From positions 1 to 50,173 of the forward strand of contig JANQGC010000022.1 of the NCBI GenBank assembly GCA_028277515.1: a stretch of 50,173 bases of DNA. The letters run 5' to 3'. Every line of letters starts with the position of its first letter. The first letter of the stretch is position 1. The notes under the pieces are model-generated. The model was not told where the DNA came from. It made no database searches and saw only the letters and a list, made by a program, of their open reading frames with translations. Source of the stretch: Anaerolineae bacterium (lineage in GTDB: Bacteria > Chloroflexota > Anaerolineae > Promineifilales > Promineifilaceae). A program made the position numbers and the translations under genes. Shown here piece after piece: positions 32,174 to 41,620 of the stretch.

Positions 32174-33667
32174 CTAGCGGCCCTGTAAACCCAGCACTTT
32201 AGTCACTGTGCGCAGCATGATCACCAAGTCGAGCCATAAACTGGTCTTTTTGATATAGAAAAGATCATACTCCAGCTTGGTTCGTGATTCATCTATTGAA
32301 CCGCTGTAATCCTGGTGGATCTGTGCCCAGCCGGTTATGCCAGGCAGCACGCAATGCCGGACCCTATAAAAAGGGATATCCCGAGAAAGTAATCCAACAA
32401 AATCAGGGCGTTCCGGCCGTGGCCCGACAAGGCTCATTTCCCCTTTTAGCATGTTAATCACCTGTGGCAGTTCATCTAAATGCAACCTACGCAGCCACTT
32501 TCCTACAAAAGTGACCCGAACATCATTTTCCTTGGCCCAAATAGACTTATTGTCAGATTCCGCACCGGGCCTCATCGAACGAAACTTGATTATGCGGAAA
32601 GGATGCCCCCCTTTACCCACGCGCTGCTGCTTATAGAAAATCGGACCGGGTGAAGTGAAGGCGTTAAGGATATAGATGGGTGGAATCAGGAGGAAAAGAA
32701 AAATTAATCCTGCAAAACCCATTAGTAAATCGGCAAGGCGTTTACTAACGCGATAAAAACGCTGAAATGGGGAATCGAAGTTTACAGCAATCGTTTCAAC
32801 ATCCCAGCCAACATACTCAATTGCCACTCGCCCCGTTAGCCGCTCGTAAATTGTACTAATCTGAGTCATTTGAATGCCCAATTCTCGGCAATCCAAGATA
32901 ACTTCAAATAACTCTTTATCTATTTCCCCGGAATCCGGGAGTGATAGAATAACTTCATCTATCTCCAGCTCTCGGACCAGGCGGACTAAATCTGTGGCTG
33001 GGCCTAGTATAGGTAAATCGGCTACACGTTTTTCCTTTGTTTCATCATCTGTGCTGACGAAGCCCAGCAAGGTATAACCAGTGCCTCGAAAGGGGTTGGC
33101 ATCATCTTGGGCGAATTTACTATGCATTGCAGTAGCCAACGCCTCGCCCGATGCTCCATGTCCAAGGATAAAGGCCCGTCGTTGAAAGCTAGGCTGGGTA
33201 AAGAATTGGGCATAGAAAATACGCCAAGCGAGTAAGAAAAGTAAAGAAAGGAAGACGAAAATAAAGCCCTGAGAGCGATTAACCAGTGTAGGAGTGAACC
33301 AGGGGATCAGCAAATAAGTCAATGAGGTCAGACCGCCAGCCATTGCGATAGCTTTCATACTATAAGTTGTGCTTGCCGCGCGGGCCAGGTTATAAACATT
33401 GAAAAGGGCAGCATACCCAAACCAAACGACGGCCAGTGTGGTCAGCCATTTCCAGGACTGCAATAAAATGAGCAAATTGGGCAGAAGATTTGTGCGTAAA
33501 ATAAGGGCGATTACTAAGGCGGCGCAAATTAGAACAAAATCCATTACCATCAGTAGCAAGCGTCGCTCAGAATAGTGGAGGCCAAGGGACGGTAAGGATA
33601 TTCGTTTGGGTCTAATAGTGGGCTCAAATTCTGTTGAAGTGAAATCTTGTGCTTCGTCGAATCTCAT
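32174..33667 (-). CDS. Undecaprenyl-phosphate glycosylphosphotransferase (initiating enzyme)
   Basis: This enzyme transfers a sugar-1-phosphate to the lipid carrier to begin a repeat unit. The product has 497 residues. Four N-terminal helices (about 38-155) are followed by a Rossmann-like CoA_binding_3 domain (FILGHGASGEALATAM), a fifth helix near 310-332 and the catalytic domain with ITFYKQQRVGKGG-like IFYKQQRVGKGGHPFRIIKF, LDELPQVINMLKGEMSLVG and GPRPERPDF. LPGITGWAQ closes the family signature. AGGAG precedes the ATG. Sugar specificity (glucose or galactose) cannot be read from the sequence. Confidence 0.92.
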   Translation of the reverse strand: MRFDEAQDFTSTEFEPTIRPKRISLPSLGLHYSERRLLLMVMDFVLICAALVIALILRTNLLPNLLILLQSWKWLTTLAVVWFGYAALFNVYNLARAASTTYSMKAIAMAGGLTSLTYLLIPWFTPTLVNRSQGFIFVFLSLLFLLAWRIFYAQFFTQPSFQRRAFILGHGASGEALATAMHSKFAQDDANPFRGTGYTLLGFVSTDDETKEKRVADLPILGPATDLVRLVRELEIDEVILSLPDSGEIDKELFEVILDCRELGIQMTQISTIYERLTGRVAIEYVGWDVETIAVNFDSPFQRFYRVSKRLADLLMGFAGLIFLFLLIPPIYILNAFTSPGPIFYKQQRVGKGGHPFRIIKFRSMRPGAESDNKSIWAKENDVRVTFVGKWLRRLHLDELPQVINMLKGEMSLVGPRPERPDFVGLLSRDIPFYRVRHCVLPGITGWAQIHQDYSGSIDESRTKLEYDLFYIKKTSLWLDLVIMLRTVTKVLGLQGR

Positions 33668-33753
33668 TTTCTCCTACTCATAAGTCGAAATAAATATGCT
33701 TTTTTCGCAATAAATTCGATATACGCATTAACAACTATATAACAAGAAGTCGA

Positions 33754-34860
33754 TTATAATAAAGAGTGATACATTTTTTGTAAGGTTTTCTCTTCAGCAC
33801 TTCTTTGACGTTCATACCATTGTCTTCCAGCATATCCCATTTGGCGAAGCCGATCTGGACTGCTGGTGGCCATCTTTAAAGCCCGTGCCAACGTAGCCGG
33901 ATGCCCTGGTTCGACGATGTAGCCTGTCTGGCCATCAATGACGTATTCTGGTAATGCCCCGCTGCGCGAAACAAGAACAGGTTTACGTAGGTAGTAAGCT
34001 GAAGCGATTAAAGCTGACTGTGTGGCATCAATATAGGGTAAAAGAACTAAACTGCAGCGACGGAACAGGTCAAAGGCTTCATTGTCGGGGATGAACCTGT
34101 TGTAGAGTTCAACCCTCTCAGGCAGGTTGCCGGTCCATGATTTGTTGAGATCGCCTGGTCCAGCCAGGATGATGCGAAAATCGTCAGGGCATTCATCCAT
34201 AATTTGGGCAAAAGCGGTCAGTAAAAATTCAATGCCTTTATATGGTTCCAAGCGGCCGAAAAAAAGGGCAAAAGGCTCATATGAAACATCCAGTTCGTCC
34301 TTACAACGGCCGTCTAATGTGGCCTGTATTTCGTAGGAGAGGAACATATGCAAGAGGGGGATGTGGACAATGCGCGAGCGCGGGTAGCCATCTTCCAGCA
34401 GCCTGCTTGAATAGCCCTGTCCATGCACCAGTGTTATGTTTGCCATGCGAATAATCGATCGATTCCAGAGGTAAAGCATCAACCCCATCTTTGTCCCTTT
34501 GTGTGGGTCCAGGTCGTGAATCGTATGCACGACGGGTATCCCCTTTTGCTGTACCCGTTTAAGCAAGCCAGGATTCCATATATGAGGCCCGGTGAAATGG
34601 ACTACATTTGGTTGTTGGTCGGCTATTGTCTGGGCCACTGACTTGTACTGGTTTATGTTTATGCTTTCTAGTGATAGGCCGCTGTTAGATGTGGAAACTG
34701 GTGTATCGATGTGCACATTGGGCGCATAGCGGTCACGGGGCAGCAGGCTGGTCGTGATCAGGGAAACGTCATGACCGGATGCGGCCATGCGGTTGGCCAG
34801 ATCGGCCGTATATTGGTGCATGCCGAACGTGGGTGAAAGTAAAACGTAACAAATATGCAA
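33754..34860 (-). CDS. Glycosyltransferase, GT4 family
   Basis: The product has 368 residues and the GT-B fold. The N-terminus HICYVLLSPTFGMHQYTADL leads to HTIHDLDPHKG. The C-terminal domain has ALFFGRLEPYKGIEFLLTAF and LPYIDATQSALIASAYYLRKP, the donor-binding loop. The start appears to be TTG at 34860, with GGGAAG a few bases upstream; there is no ATG between it and the first strand. It follows the methyltransferase gene by 20 bases in the same operon. Confidence 0.85.
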   Translation of the reverse strand: MHICYVLLSPTFGMHQYTADLANRMAASGHDVSLITTSLLPRDRYAPNVHIDTPVSTSNSGLSLESININQYKSVAQTIADQQPNVVHFTGPHIWNPGLLKRVQQKGIPVVHTIHDLDPHKGTKMGLMLYLWNRSIIRMANITLVHGQGYSSRLLEDGYPRSRIVHIPLLHMFLSYEIQATLDGRCKDELDVSYEPFALFFGRLEPYKGIEFLLTAFAQIMDECPDDFRIILAGPGDLNKSWTGNLPERVELYNRFIPDNEAFDLFRRCSLVLLPYIDATQSALIASAYYLRKPVLVSRSGALPEYVIDGQTGYIVEPGHPATLARALKMATSSPDRLRQMGYAGRQWYERQRSAEEKTLQKMYHSLL

Positions 34861-34880
34861 ACTTCTTCCCAGGATCTTAT

Positions 34881-35648
34881 CTATTTTTCAAGTGTAATAA
34901 CAATTTCCCAACAATATTTACCCAAATATGGAACACTCTTGATTAGTCGTTTATCGAAATATTGTAGTTGTCGTTGGAAATTTATCCATACTGCTTTTGG
35001 ACCCGTTAATGCAGACATGAGTGCGGGTAAAATGCTAAATAAACAAAACTCCTTCTGTTCCCAATGGCTAAAGTTCCTGCCAATACGTTCAACATCCCTT
35101 AAACTCAAGGCTTTCTCAGTTGGGCTGCGTAAGTGAGGGGTTAAACGTCTATAACCTTCCAGAAACGGATTGTGTATCAAAGGTTCGAGAAACGTAGCTT
35201 TGCCACCAGGCCGTAATACTCGCTTAATCTCCTCAACAGCCAAATCAATATTTAGATGATGTAAGATTTGCTTCCCAATTACATAGTCAAACGTCCCTTC
35301 CTGAAAAGGTAGCAATTCTGCAGCACATTGAGTAAATTTTGGAATATACTCTCCATTGTCAACAATCATTCCTTTCTTAGCAACCTGAAGTCTTGCATAT
35401 GAGAGGTCAAAGGCGATCACATTTGCGCCTCGCGCCTTTAGCAGCCGAGAACTTCCCCCTGTTCCACAACCATAATCAAGGACTAATGCGCCAGTGATAT
35501 CTCCCAAAACATCAAGGTGAAACTGCTCCGCTTCATCAAATACGCCAGAGCGATATACCCCAACAATTAGACTGCTATTATCGCGCAGAAAATCCTCAGA
35601 TTCATGATATTCTTTCTCCAAAGCCAATCTGACATCAATATCATTCAT
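34881..35648 (-). CDS. Class I SAM-dependent methyltransferase
   Basis: The product has 255 residues. Motif I is LVLDYGCGTGGSSRLL, motif II is VIAFDLSYARL, and FDYVIGKQILHHLNIDLAVEEI, followed by RVLRPGGKATFLEP, is the Methyltransf_11 pattern. It probably methylates a sugar or a lipid-linked intermediate of the surface glycan, since it sits between glycosyltransferase genes. Its ATG overlaps the stop of the upstream GT39-like gene by 8 bases. Confidence 0.85.
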   Translation of the reverse strand: MNDIDVRLALEKEYHESEDFLRDNSSLIVGVYRSGVFDEAEQFHLDVLGDITGALVLDYGCGTGGSSRLLKARGANVIAFDLSYARLQVAKKGMIVDNGEYIPKFTQCAAELLPFQEGTFDYVIGKQILHHLNIDLAVEEIKRVLRPGGKATFLEPLIHNPFLEGYRRLTPHLRSPTEKALSLRDVERIGRNFSHWEQKEFCLFSILPALMSALTGPKAVWINFQRQLQYFDKRLIKSVPYLGKYCWEIVITLEK

Positions 35649-36984
35649 GAGAATCTGAATATTCCTTTGTTTGCACGAACCCCCAATTTAGCAGGTGATT
35701 GAAATCTGCTTGTCGAGCAATTTTGACAATCGACAATGCGGCAAATAGCAAAAGGATTGCATCAACCGGAAGCCGATATCGAATCATTGCCCAGGTTAGA
35801 ATATGCAACAATGAGTAAAAGGCGATGAATGTGTAAAGTAACCAATACCGCGGCCAGTCAATCCGCGAGAGCCAAAGACCATAGATCATGAATGGAAAGA
35901 AAAATGCAAAAGAGAAAACACGGCCGATGTTATTAATTAATGAAGTCTCTGTCGCTGGCCAGAACATAAAAAAATCGGCCATACGGCTAATAGAGAGTAG
36001 TAGATAACGACCAGGATTCGCTAATATGAATTGAAAACCCTCTCTTAGCAATGTCCGATCCCACTGTGCCTCATTTTGCGGCATGGGGTCCAGGTCGATT
36101 GGCAAGGGGGCGGCTGCAAAAGCCTGGAAACTGGTACCATGCATGGGGTGCTGAGCGGAATACATAGCGTAACCGGCATTCGAGTTTAGCAGTAAGAAAT
36201 CATCATAAACAATATAATTACGAACTGTAAAGGGTAATATAAAAGCTAACAGAATCACTCCAGCCAACAAAAGTGAGACAACGACCTGACGTAAATGTTT
36301 ATGACGCCAGCCAGACCAAAGCAATAATACGAACAACACCACTGCCCATGGTAAAATGGATTGGCGCAACAACGTTGCAAGGCCCAGGCTGACACCCAGA
36401 CCTGAAGCAGTTAGTAAGAGTTCTGTGCTATTGACTCTATTGGTTAGACCGTTCAAAAGAGCTAAAGATCTTTCCAAAGACCAGACTACGGCAACGATAA
36501 AAAAAGCTTCCGTTTGCAACATGGCACCATAAAGGATGAAATAAGCATAAATGGCCCCTAATGTGGCCGTTAACAATGCCAATTGTTCCCATTCAGGCCA
36601 AATGCGTCGCGATAGCCGATACAGCATCCATGGCATCAAGATACCGCTCAATACGGCGCTCAACAGACGCACTGCCAAAGGATGAATGCCGGCAATCTGG
36701 TAAACCCCGGACACAAATGCGGTGTAGAGGAAAGACCAGTGTGCAGTAGGCGTATCCGCCGGCACGAAACCGGGATACCACGGTTCCTCAAAGCTGTAGC
36801 CATGCCCATCAACCAGTCGGATAGCCAGGCGAGAGTATGAAGTTTCATCCTTAGCTGGGGGTGTGCTGTTTCCCAGGTAGGCGGCAACTCCTAAGCGAAA
36901 AACAATTGCTATAAAGAATATAAGTAAAATGGTTAAGAGAGATGAACGAAAGTGTCTTATACTGGTGATTTTCGGTAGCTCCAT
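35641..36984 (-). CDS. Membrane glycosyltransferase, GT39/ArnT-like
   Basis: The product has 447 residues from the ATG at 36984. About 10-12 hydrophobic helices are present, with an N-terminal loop RLVDGHGYSFEEPWYPG and TPTAHWSFLYTAF after the first helix, which matches the dolichyl/undecaprenyl-phosphate-sugar dependent mannosyltransferase type (GT39/PMT_2 group). These enzymes add a sugar from a lipid donor on the outer face of the membrane. A GTG at 37068 would give a longer reading that overlaps the upstream GT2 gene. The ATG is preferred because it leaves 19 bases. Confidence 0.8.
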   Translation of the reverse strand: MELPKITSIRHFRSSLLTILLIFFIAIVFRLGVAAYLGNSTPPAKDETSYSRLAIRLVDGHGYSFEEPWYPGFVPADTPTAHWSFLYTAFVSGVYQIAGIHPLAVRLLSAVLSGILMPWMLYRLSRRIWPEWEQLALLTATLGAIYAYFILYGAMLQTEAFFIVAVVWSLERSLALLNGLTNRVNSTELLLTASGLGVSLGLATLLRQSILPWAVVLFVLLLWSGWRHKHLRQVVVSLLLAGVILLAFILPFTVRNYIVYDDFLLLNSNAGYAMYSAQHPMHGTSFQAFAAAPLPIDLDPMPQNEAQWDRTLLREGFQFILANPGRYLLLSISRMADFFMFWPATETSLINNIGRVFSFAFFFPFMIYGLWLSRIDWPRYWLLYTFIAFYSLLHILTWAMIRYRLPVDAILLLFAALSIVKIARQADFNHLLNWGFVQTKEYSDSHE

Positions 36985-37003
36985 AGAAGTAGTAGAAAGC
37001 GCG

Positions 37004-37909
37004 TTACATGGCGGGTAATTCGGCAAGTAAACGACGGTAAATTGATTGTCGCGGAAACAGCAGCGCACGGGGTAAATAAGCTAATGTAAGCAGGAATTTA
37101 TACCATCGTGCGTACATGGCTCCGCCTATTTTACGGAAAAACGCTACTTTACTTCGATATAATTCTAAATACATCTTTTCTGCGACCTGACCACTGCTGG
37201 CTCCGCCATAATGAGTAACAGCCGCCTCGGGTACATACCACAATTCCCAACCAGCCTGGTCAAGTCGGTAGCAGAGATCGACCTCCTCCGTATACATATA
37301 GTATCGTTCGTCCAGCAATCCTATTTGCTCCAGGGCTTCCCGTCTTAGCAGCAAGCAAGCCCCTTTGATTACTTCAACACGACGGGGCATTTTTGTATCC
37401 CAATTTGAAATGGGATAATTGGCTTTGGACCATAATTGATCCATAAATATTAAGCGCCAAAATTCCCGGCCAGGCGTGAGCATTGGATGGCACGCAATCT
37501 GCAGAGAACCATCTCCATTGAGGAGACGTGCGCCACAGGCACCGGCTCTAAGATTGGCATCCATAAATGTTGTAAGCTTTTGTAATGCACCGACATGAAC
37601 CTCAGTATCGCTATTAAGCAACATGATAAAGCGGCCTTTGCTCTGTCGAATAGCCTGGTTGTTGGCTGTGGCAAAACCCATGTTAAATCGGTTCTGGATT
37701 AATCGCACATCAGGAAACTTTTCCCTTACCATATGGGAACTGCCATCGCTGGAAGCATTATCCACGACTATAATTTCTACGATTGGCTGTTTGGAAGATT
37801 CCCTTTTTCGCTGAAGGGCGTCTAGACAGTTTTCTAATAGATCACAGGTATTCCAACTGACGATAACAACAGAAACACTAATGTCAGGTGTATATTGGTC
37901 GGCGGACAT
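37004..37909 (-). CDS. Glycosyltransferase, GT2 family
   Basis: The product has 301 residues and the GT-A fold. SVVIVSWNTCDLLENCLDAL opens the domain, IIVVDNASSDGSSHMV follows, and FIMLLNSDTEV is the DXD region. ERYYMYTEEVDLCYRLDQAGW carries the acidic pair of rhamnosyl/galactofuranosyl-type enzymes of the WcaE/RfbN group. The C-terminus is amphipathic and may touch the membrane. It stands 38 bases behind the O-antigen ligase-type gene. Confidence 0.88.
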   Translation of the reverse strand: MSADQYTPDISVSVVIVSWNTCDLLENCLDALQRKRESSKQPIVEIIVVDNASSDGSSHMVREKFPDVRLIQNRFNMGFATANNQAIRQSKGRFIMLLNSDTEVHVGALQKLTTFMDANLRAGACGARLLNGDGSLQIACHPMLTPGREFWRLIFMDQLWSKANYPISNWDTKMPRRVEVIKGACLLLRREALEQIGLLDERYYMYTEEVDLCYRLDQAGWELWYVPEAAVTHYGGASSGQVAEKMYLELYRSKVAFFRKIGGAMYARWYKFLLTLAYLPRALLFPRQSIYRRLLAELPAM

Positions 37910-37947
37910 TTAATAATGATTGGAGCTATTTTGCAAGCCTATAAATA

Positions 37948-39357
37948 TTATATCGACTGCTTGAGCATTATTTGCTCCAGGGTGATCAATCCACCCAAGA
38001 AAAGCCAAACGAGGACACTTGCCTGAAAGCCCGGAAAGCCGATATTGTAAACGAAAGGGAGAATCCAATCAGCAAGCATCATTAGCGTCAATGCTCCGAC
38101 GCCAGCGCCAATCATGCCATTCACATAACCTGCGGCAAATCCATGCCTAAAATGATGATTCAGGCGACGCCCTAATTTTCCCAATTCGAATACAAACCAG
38201 AAAAACAGAGCCAACCCGACAATCCCTACTTGAGAGAATAAGTCAATATAATTGTTGTGGGATGAGATGCGAGGGGCCATCCAAATAATATGTTCATAAA
38301 CAAGTGGTCTTGTTGCACCATAAAGACGATAAGCGGCCGGACCAAGGCCCGTAATCGGGTTGCGCATCGTATCTTCCACAACACGGCTAATAAGCGCCAG
38401 GCGTGACCCACCGCTTTCAAACCACTCACTGTCTCCTCCAGCAAAATCCCAAACAGCCGGGAATAAAATTCCTAATACCAATAAAAGTAAAACTACTGAT
38501 AGAGCTAGCCAGCGCATCCGTGGCCAACGAAGCCAAACCAAACATGACCCCACAGCAACAATGCCAACCCAATTTGAAGCCGCCTCACGCTGCGCTTCAA
38601 ATGTATAAATGAAGATTGCCGTCAAGATTATCAACAAAATTAAACGCTGCCCTCCTTTTAGCTGTTCATTAAACAGCAGTTGACCACCAACCATTGATGC
38701 TAAAAGGATCCAAAATGGAGCACGTATGATCGCGATTGTAAATATTTGGCCAATTAGATTTGTGCTGAATGGGATTGCCTGCAAGATAGCTATCATGCCA
38801 CCAAGAATCAAGAAGGTCCAGGTAATGTACTGTAACCATTTTTCCTCAAGCGCAAGATTTGCCATAAGAAAGAAAGCACCTACGGAAAATGCGAAAATTG
38901 CCCACTGAGCTAGTTGAACTAAAATGAAATTGGCACTGCGTGGAACAAAATTATCCCAGGTGACGTAGCCGATCAATAGGGAGAGCAATCCAGCTATTAG
39001 AAATAGGATTAAAGGCCTGAATGTTGAGGAATTTACTGCTTCAAACTCTTGCCTGCGCAACAAATCCAGAAGCCAGAGAAATAGCATTGCAGGCACCATA
39101 AGTGCTGCTAAATTAAGGCTAACTTCGGTTCCGGTACCAATATCCAAGGGCAGAACTAATGCAGCAACGATTATCAAAAAAATACCAAAGACCGGTCTCG
39201 ACAATAATATAAGACCTGCTAGCCCGGCAACAAGCAAGACCAGGTAACTATAAGAGGCTCTTTGTCCAAGAAAAAGAGCCACCATCAAAACAACAACAAC
39301 GATTATCGAGTTGACTGACCTTTGATTGATTTGGCGATTTATACCTATCCGAATCAT
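37948..39357 (-). CDS. O-antigen ligase / polymerase family membrane protein (Wzy-like)
   Basis: The product is about 469 residues long with 12 or so helices. The long outer loop near residues 310-380 holds SRLALISRVVEDTMRNPITGLGPAAY and SSHNNYIDLFSQVGIVGL; the GLG-Hx-N-Y pattern is typical of the Wzy_C/WaaL superfamily, which joins glycans on the outer face of the membrane. The ATG at 39357 is chosen over a TTG at 39414 that would overlap the neighbouring GT4 gene. A second member of the superfamily is at the right edge (48766). Confidence 0.87.
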   Translation of the reverse strand: MIRIGINRQINQRSVNSIIVVVVLMVALFLGQRASYSYLVLLVAGLAGLILLSRPVFGIFLIIVAALVLPLDIGTGTEVSLNLAALMVPAMLFLWLLDLLRRQEFEAVNSSTFRPLILFLIAGLLSLLIGYVTWDNFVPRSANFILVQLAQWAIFAFSVGAFFLMANLALEEKWLQYITWTFLILGGMIAILQAIPFSTNLIGQIFTIAIIRAPFWILLASMVGGQLLFNEQLKGGQRLILLIILTAIFIYTFEAQREAASNWVGIVAVGSCLVWLRWPRMRWLALSVVLLLLVLGILFPAVWDFAGGDSEWFESGGSRLALISRVVEDTMRNPITGLGPAAYRLYGATRPLVYEHIIWMAPRISSHNNYIDLFSQVGIVGLALFFWFVFELGKLGRRLNHHFRHGFAAGYVNGMIGAGVGALTLMMLADWILPFVYNIGFPGFQASVLVWLFLGGLITLEQIMLKQSI

Positions 39358-39388
39358 ATCGAATATTATTAAGTGTAATAACTTAACT

Positions 39389-40579
39389 TCATGCGGTACG
39401 AATAACGTCCTCAATATGATCTACAAACAACCCGCCGATCATTTCCCAATCATATTGTCTTTCAACCTTTTCTCTTGCAGCGACTTCCAATTGATGGCGT
39501 TGGTTGGAATCGTGCAGAAGATTTATAATATTTTTTGCAAATAATTCTGGCCCATCTGCAATCAAAAGATGTTCACCAGCGATCAAATCTAAACCTTCCG
39601 CACCTTTTGAAGTGGAGATAACGGCCGTACCCAACGCCATCGCCTCCAATATCTTCAGGCGTGTACCGCCACCCTCTTGGATAGGAACCACGCACACGGC
39701 CGCTTCCGACACCGGGATACGCACGTCGTTTACATAGCCCGTCAGTTTTACACTCTCATCCAACCTCAATGCCTTCAGTGCCACGTCCGCTGTCGACCCG
39801 GTAATTGTCAGCGTAACATCGTTAACAACCATCTTTATTTTAGGATAGATCTCACTCAAAAAATACTGTATTGCATCATAATTGACACTGTAGGTCAGTG
39901 ACCCATTGAAAACAAGACTGTTTGGCTTGCATCTTGCCAGTCCCGGCATATTAACCTTTGTATCGACCCCATTTGGAACTATGGTTACTTTTGGTTTACG
40001 TTGACCAATTAAAGACTTTGTCACTCGCTGGTCCTGCTCTGAGACCATCGTAACCAAATCGAAACATGAGAATAACTTCGCCTCGTAACGCCGCATCTTT
40101 TGCCAACTCGCCCAGCAGCGCAGTCGGTCGAGAGGAGAAGAGGCTTTCAGATACCGTTCGTGCATCCAACGGCTCATCGAATTATGCTCCTCTAAAACTT
40201 TGACGCAATCGACCGGCGCCTGCAGCGCGTAGCCGGCCATCATCCCTGTGGAAGCGATAACTACATCAAAACAGTTGTGATTTAATGCATTTGACACAAG
40301 ACGTCTCATTTCTGGAATCGGCCGTGAAGCCATCGGTCGTGGTGACAAAAAAGTCTCAATACTCCCCGCTCGGTTCACATCAAATGGATCAAGCTTCACG
40401 GTATTGACTGACTCGCACCATATTTCCAATGGGCTTACTTCCTCCGATTGAGCCGTTCCGAACACAAACGACAATAAGGTTATCCCGTGCCGCATCGCCA
40501 GGAACCGAAGCAGGTGATACACGCGCAGCTTAGATCCGTTATCAGGCGGATATGGGTACCATGCTGAAAGAAACAACAT
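39389..40579 (-). CDS. Glycosyltransferase, GT4 family
   Basis: The product has about 396 residues and the GT-B fold. LFLSAWYPYPPDNGSKLRVY is close in style to the start of the GT at 30911, and the two are probably related enzymes. SLVFNGSLTYSVNYDAIQYF and QEGGGTRLKILEAMALGTAV mark the donor domain with a normal E-x7 region. The ATG at 40579 is used; a TTG two codons earlier is possible. It is separated by about 108 bases from the next gene upstream, the largest gap within this part of the cluster. Confidence 0.86.
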   Translation of the reverse strand: MLFLSAWYPYPPDNGSKLRVYHLLRFLAMRHGITLLSFVFGTAQSEEVSPLEIWCESVNTVKLDPFDVNRAGSIETFLSPRPMASRPIPEMRRLVSNALNHNCFDVVIASTGMMAGYALQAPVDCVKVLEEHNSMSRWMHERYLKASSPLDRLRCWASWQKMRRYEAKLFSCFDLVTMVSEQDQRVTKSLIGQRKPKVTIVPNGVDTKVNMPGLARCKPNSLVFNGSLTYSVNYDAIQYFLSEIYPKIKMVVNDVTLTITGSTADVALKALRLDESVKLTGYVNDVRIPVSEAAVCVVPIQEGGGTRLKILEAMALGTAVISTSKGAEGLDLIAGEHLLIADGPELFAKNIINLLHDSNQRHQLEVAAREKVERQYDWEMIGGLFVDHIEDVIRTA

Positions 40580-40687
40580 CTTCAAAATTTTGGTTTCAAA
40601 TTCCTTGTATCAATACAGCAGGTCACGATCATCAAGGTCTTCTAATCGTTGTTTTCCCTTCTTCGTGACTGAGCTCTTGATTTCAGG

Positions 40688-41620
40688 CTAGAATCTATCT
40701 GATTCAATTTCCCGCTTTTCCCATCGTCCAATTGCCGCATCGCGCAGCGCCAAAATTCGTGCGTTTCGATTAGGCAAACGCGCACCCTTGTGTGATTTGA
40801 ATGTATAAGCCAAAATAACTCCCAGATTGCGGGCAACAATTCGACTGATTATTGCCCCCCGTCTCCGCCCCTTCCAGTAGAGTGAGGCCAAACGAATGTG
40901 ATTTCGTAACATATAGTAGTCAATAATGGGAGATCTGATACCCAGTGAGGCTGATACTTTGTGCCAAACAACCGATCGTGGAACTGCCACAATCCTAAAA
41001 CCAGCTGCCTTAGCTCGCAGACTATAATCAATTTCCTCATAATAAAGGAAAAAGGACTCATCAAATAAGCCTACTTGTTCAATCACCTCTCGTCTGATCA
41101 GCATAGCCGCCCCGGAAGCAGCGTCAACTTCAAACGCACGCCGCTCTTGCTGATTTAATACTCTATCACCTGCTCCCACTCGGGAAACCATCCCAGTATC
41201 CCAATCAACTTGCGCTCCCATAGCCCAAACCAGGTCCCCATTCATACCATTTATTACCAAGGGTGTTGCAATGCCGATTGATTCTGTCTCAAATAACACA
41301 TCAATTAAGAGTTGAAGAAATCCATTATCGACAACGACATCATTATTAAGAATACAGATCACATCTGCAGCGAGAAGCAATGATTTCCGGATACCTACAT
41401 TATTACCCCCTGCATAGCCCAGGTTTTCACCATTCTCAACAAGCATGATGTTGGGAAAAGCATCTCTAATCGTTTCAACCGAATTGTCGGTGGATCCATT
41501 GTCCACGACAACAACCTCATTATTCGGATAATCAAGATCTGCCAGACTATTCAAACATGCCAGAGTATCGTCAGCATTGTTCCAGTTGAGAACAATGATT
41601 GCTGCCTTTGGTTTATGCAA
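40688..41620 (-). CDS. Glycosyltransferase, GT2 family (rhamnosyltransferase-like)
   Basis: The product has 310 residues and the GT-A fold with AAIIVLNWNNADDTLACLNSL, VVVVDNGSTDNSVE, VICILNNDVVVDNG and FLYYEEIDYSLRAKAAGF. Motif spacing is normal for dTDP-rhamnose-type transferases. The start is a TTG at 41620 that overlaps the preceding GT4 gene by 8 bases; no ATG lies before the first strand. The basic C-terminus (RLPNRNARILALRD) may contact the membrane. Confidence 0.86.
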   Translation of the reverse strand: MHKPKAAIIVLNWNNADDTLACLNSLADLDYPNNEVVVVDNGSTDNSVETIRDAFPNIMLVENGENLGYAGGNNVGIRKSLLLAADVICILNNDVVVDNGFLQLLIDVLFETESIGIATPLVINGMNGDLVWAMGAQVDWDTGMVSRVGAGDRVLNQQERRAFEVDAASGAAMLIRREVIEQVGLFDESFFLYYEEIDYSLRAKAAGFRIVAVPRSVVWHKVSASLGIRSPIIDYYMLRNHIRLASLYWKGRRRGAIISRIVARNLGVILAYTFKSHKGARLPNRNARILALRDAAIGRWEKREIESDRF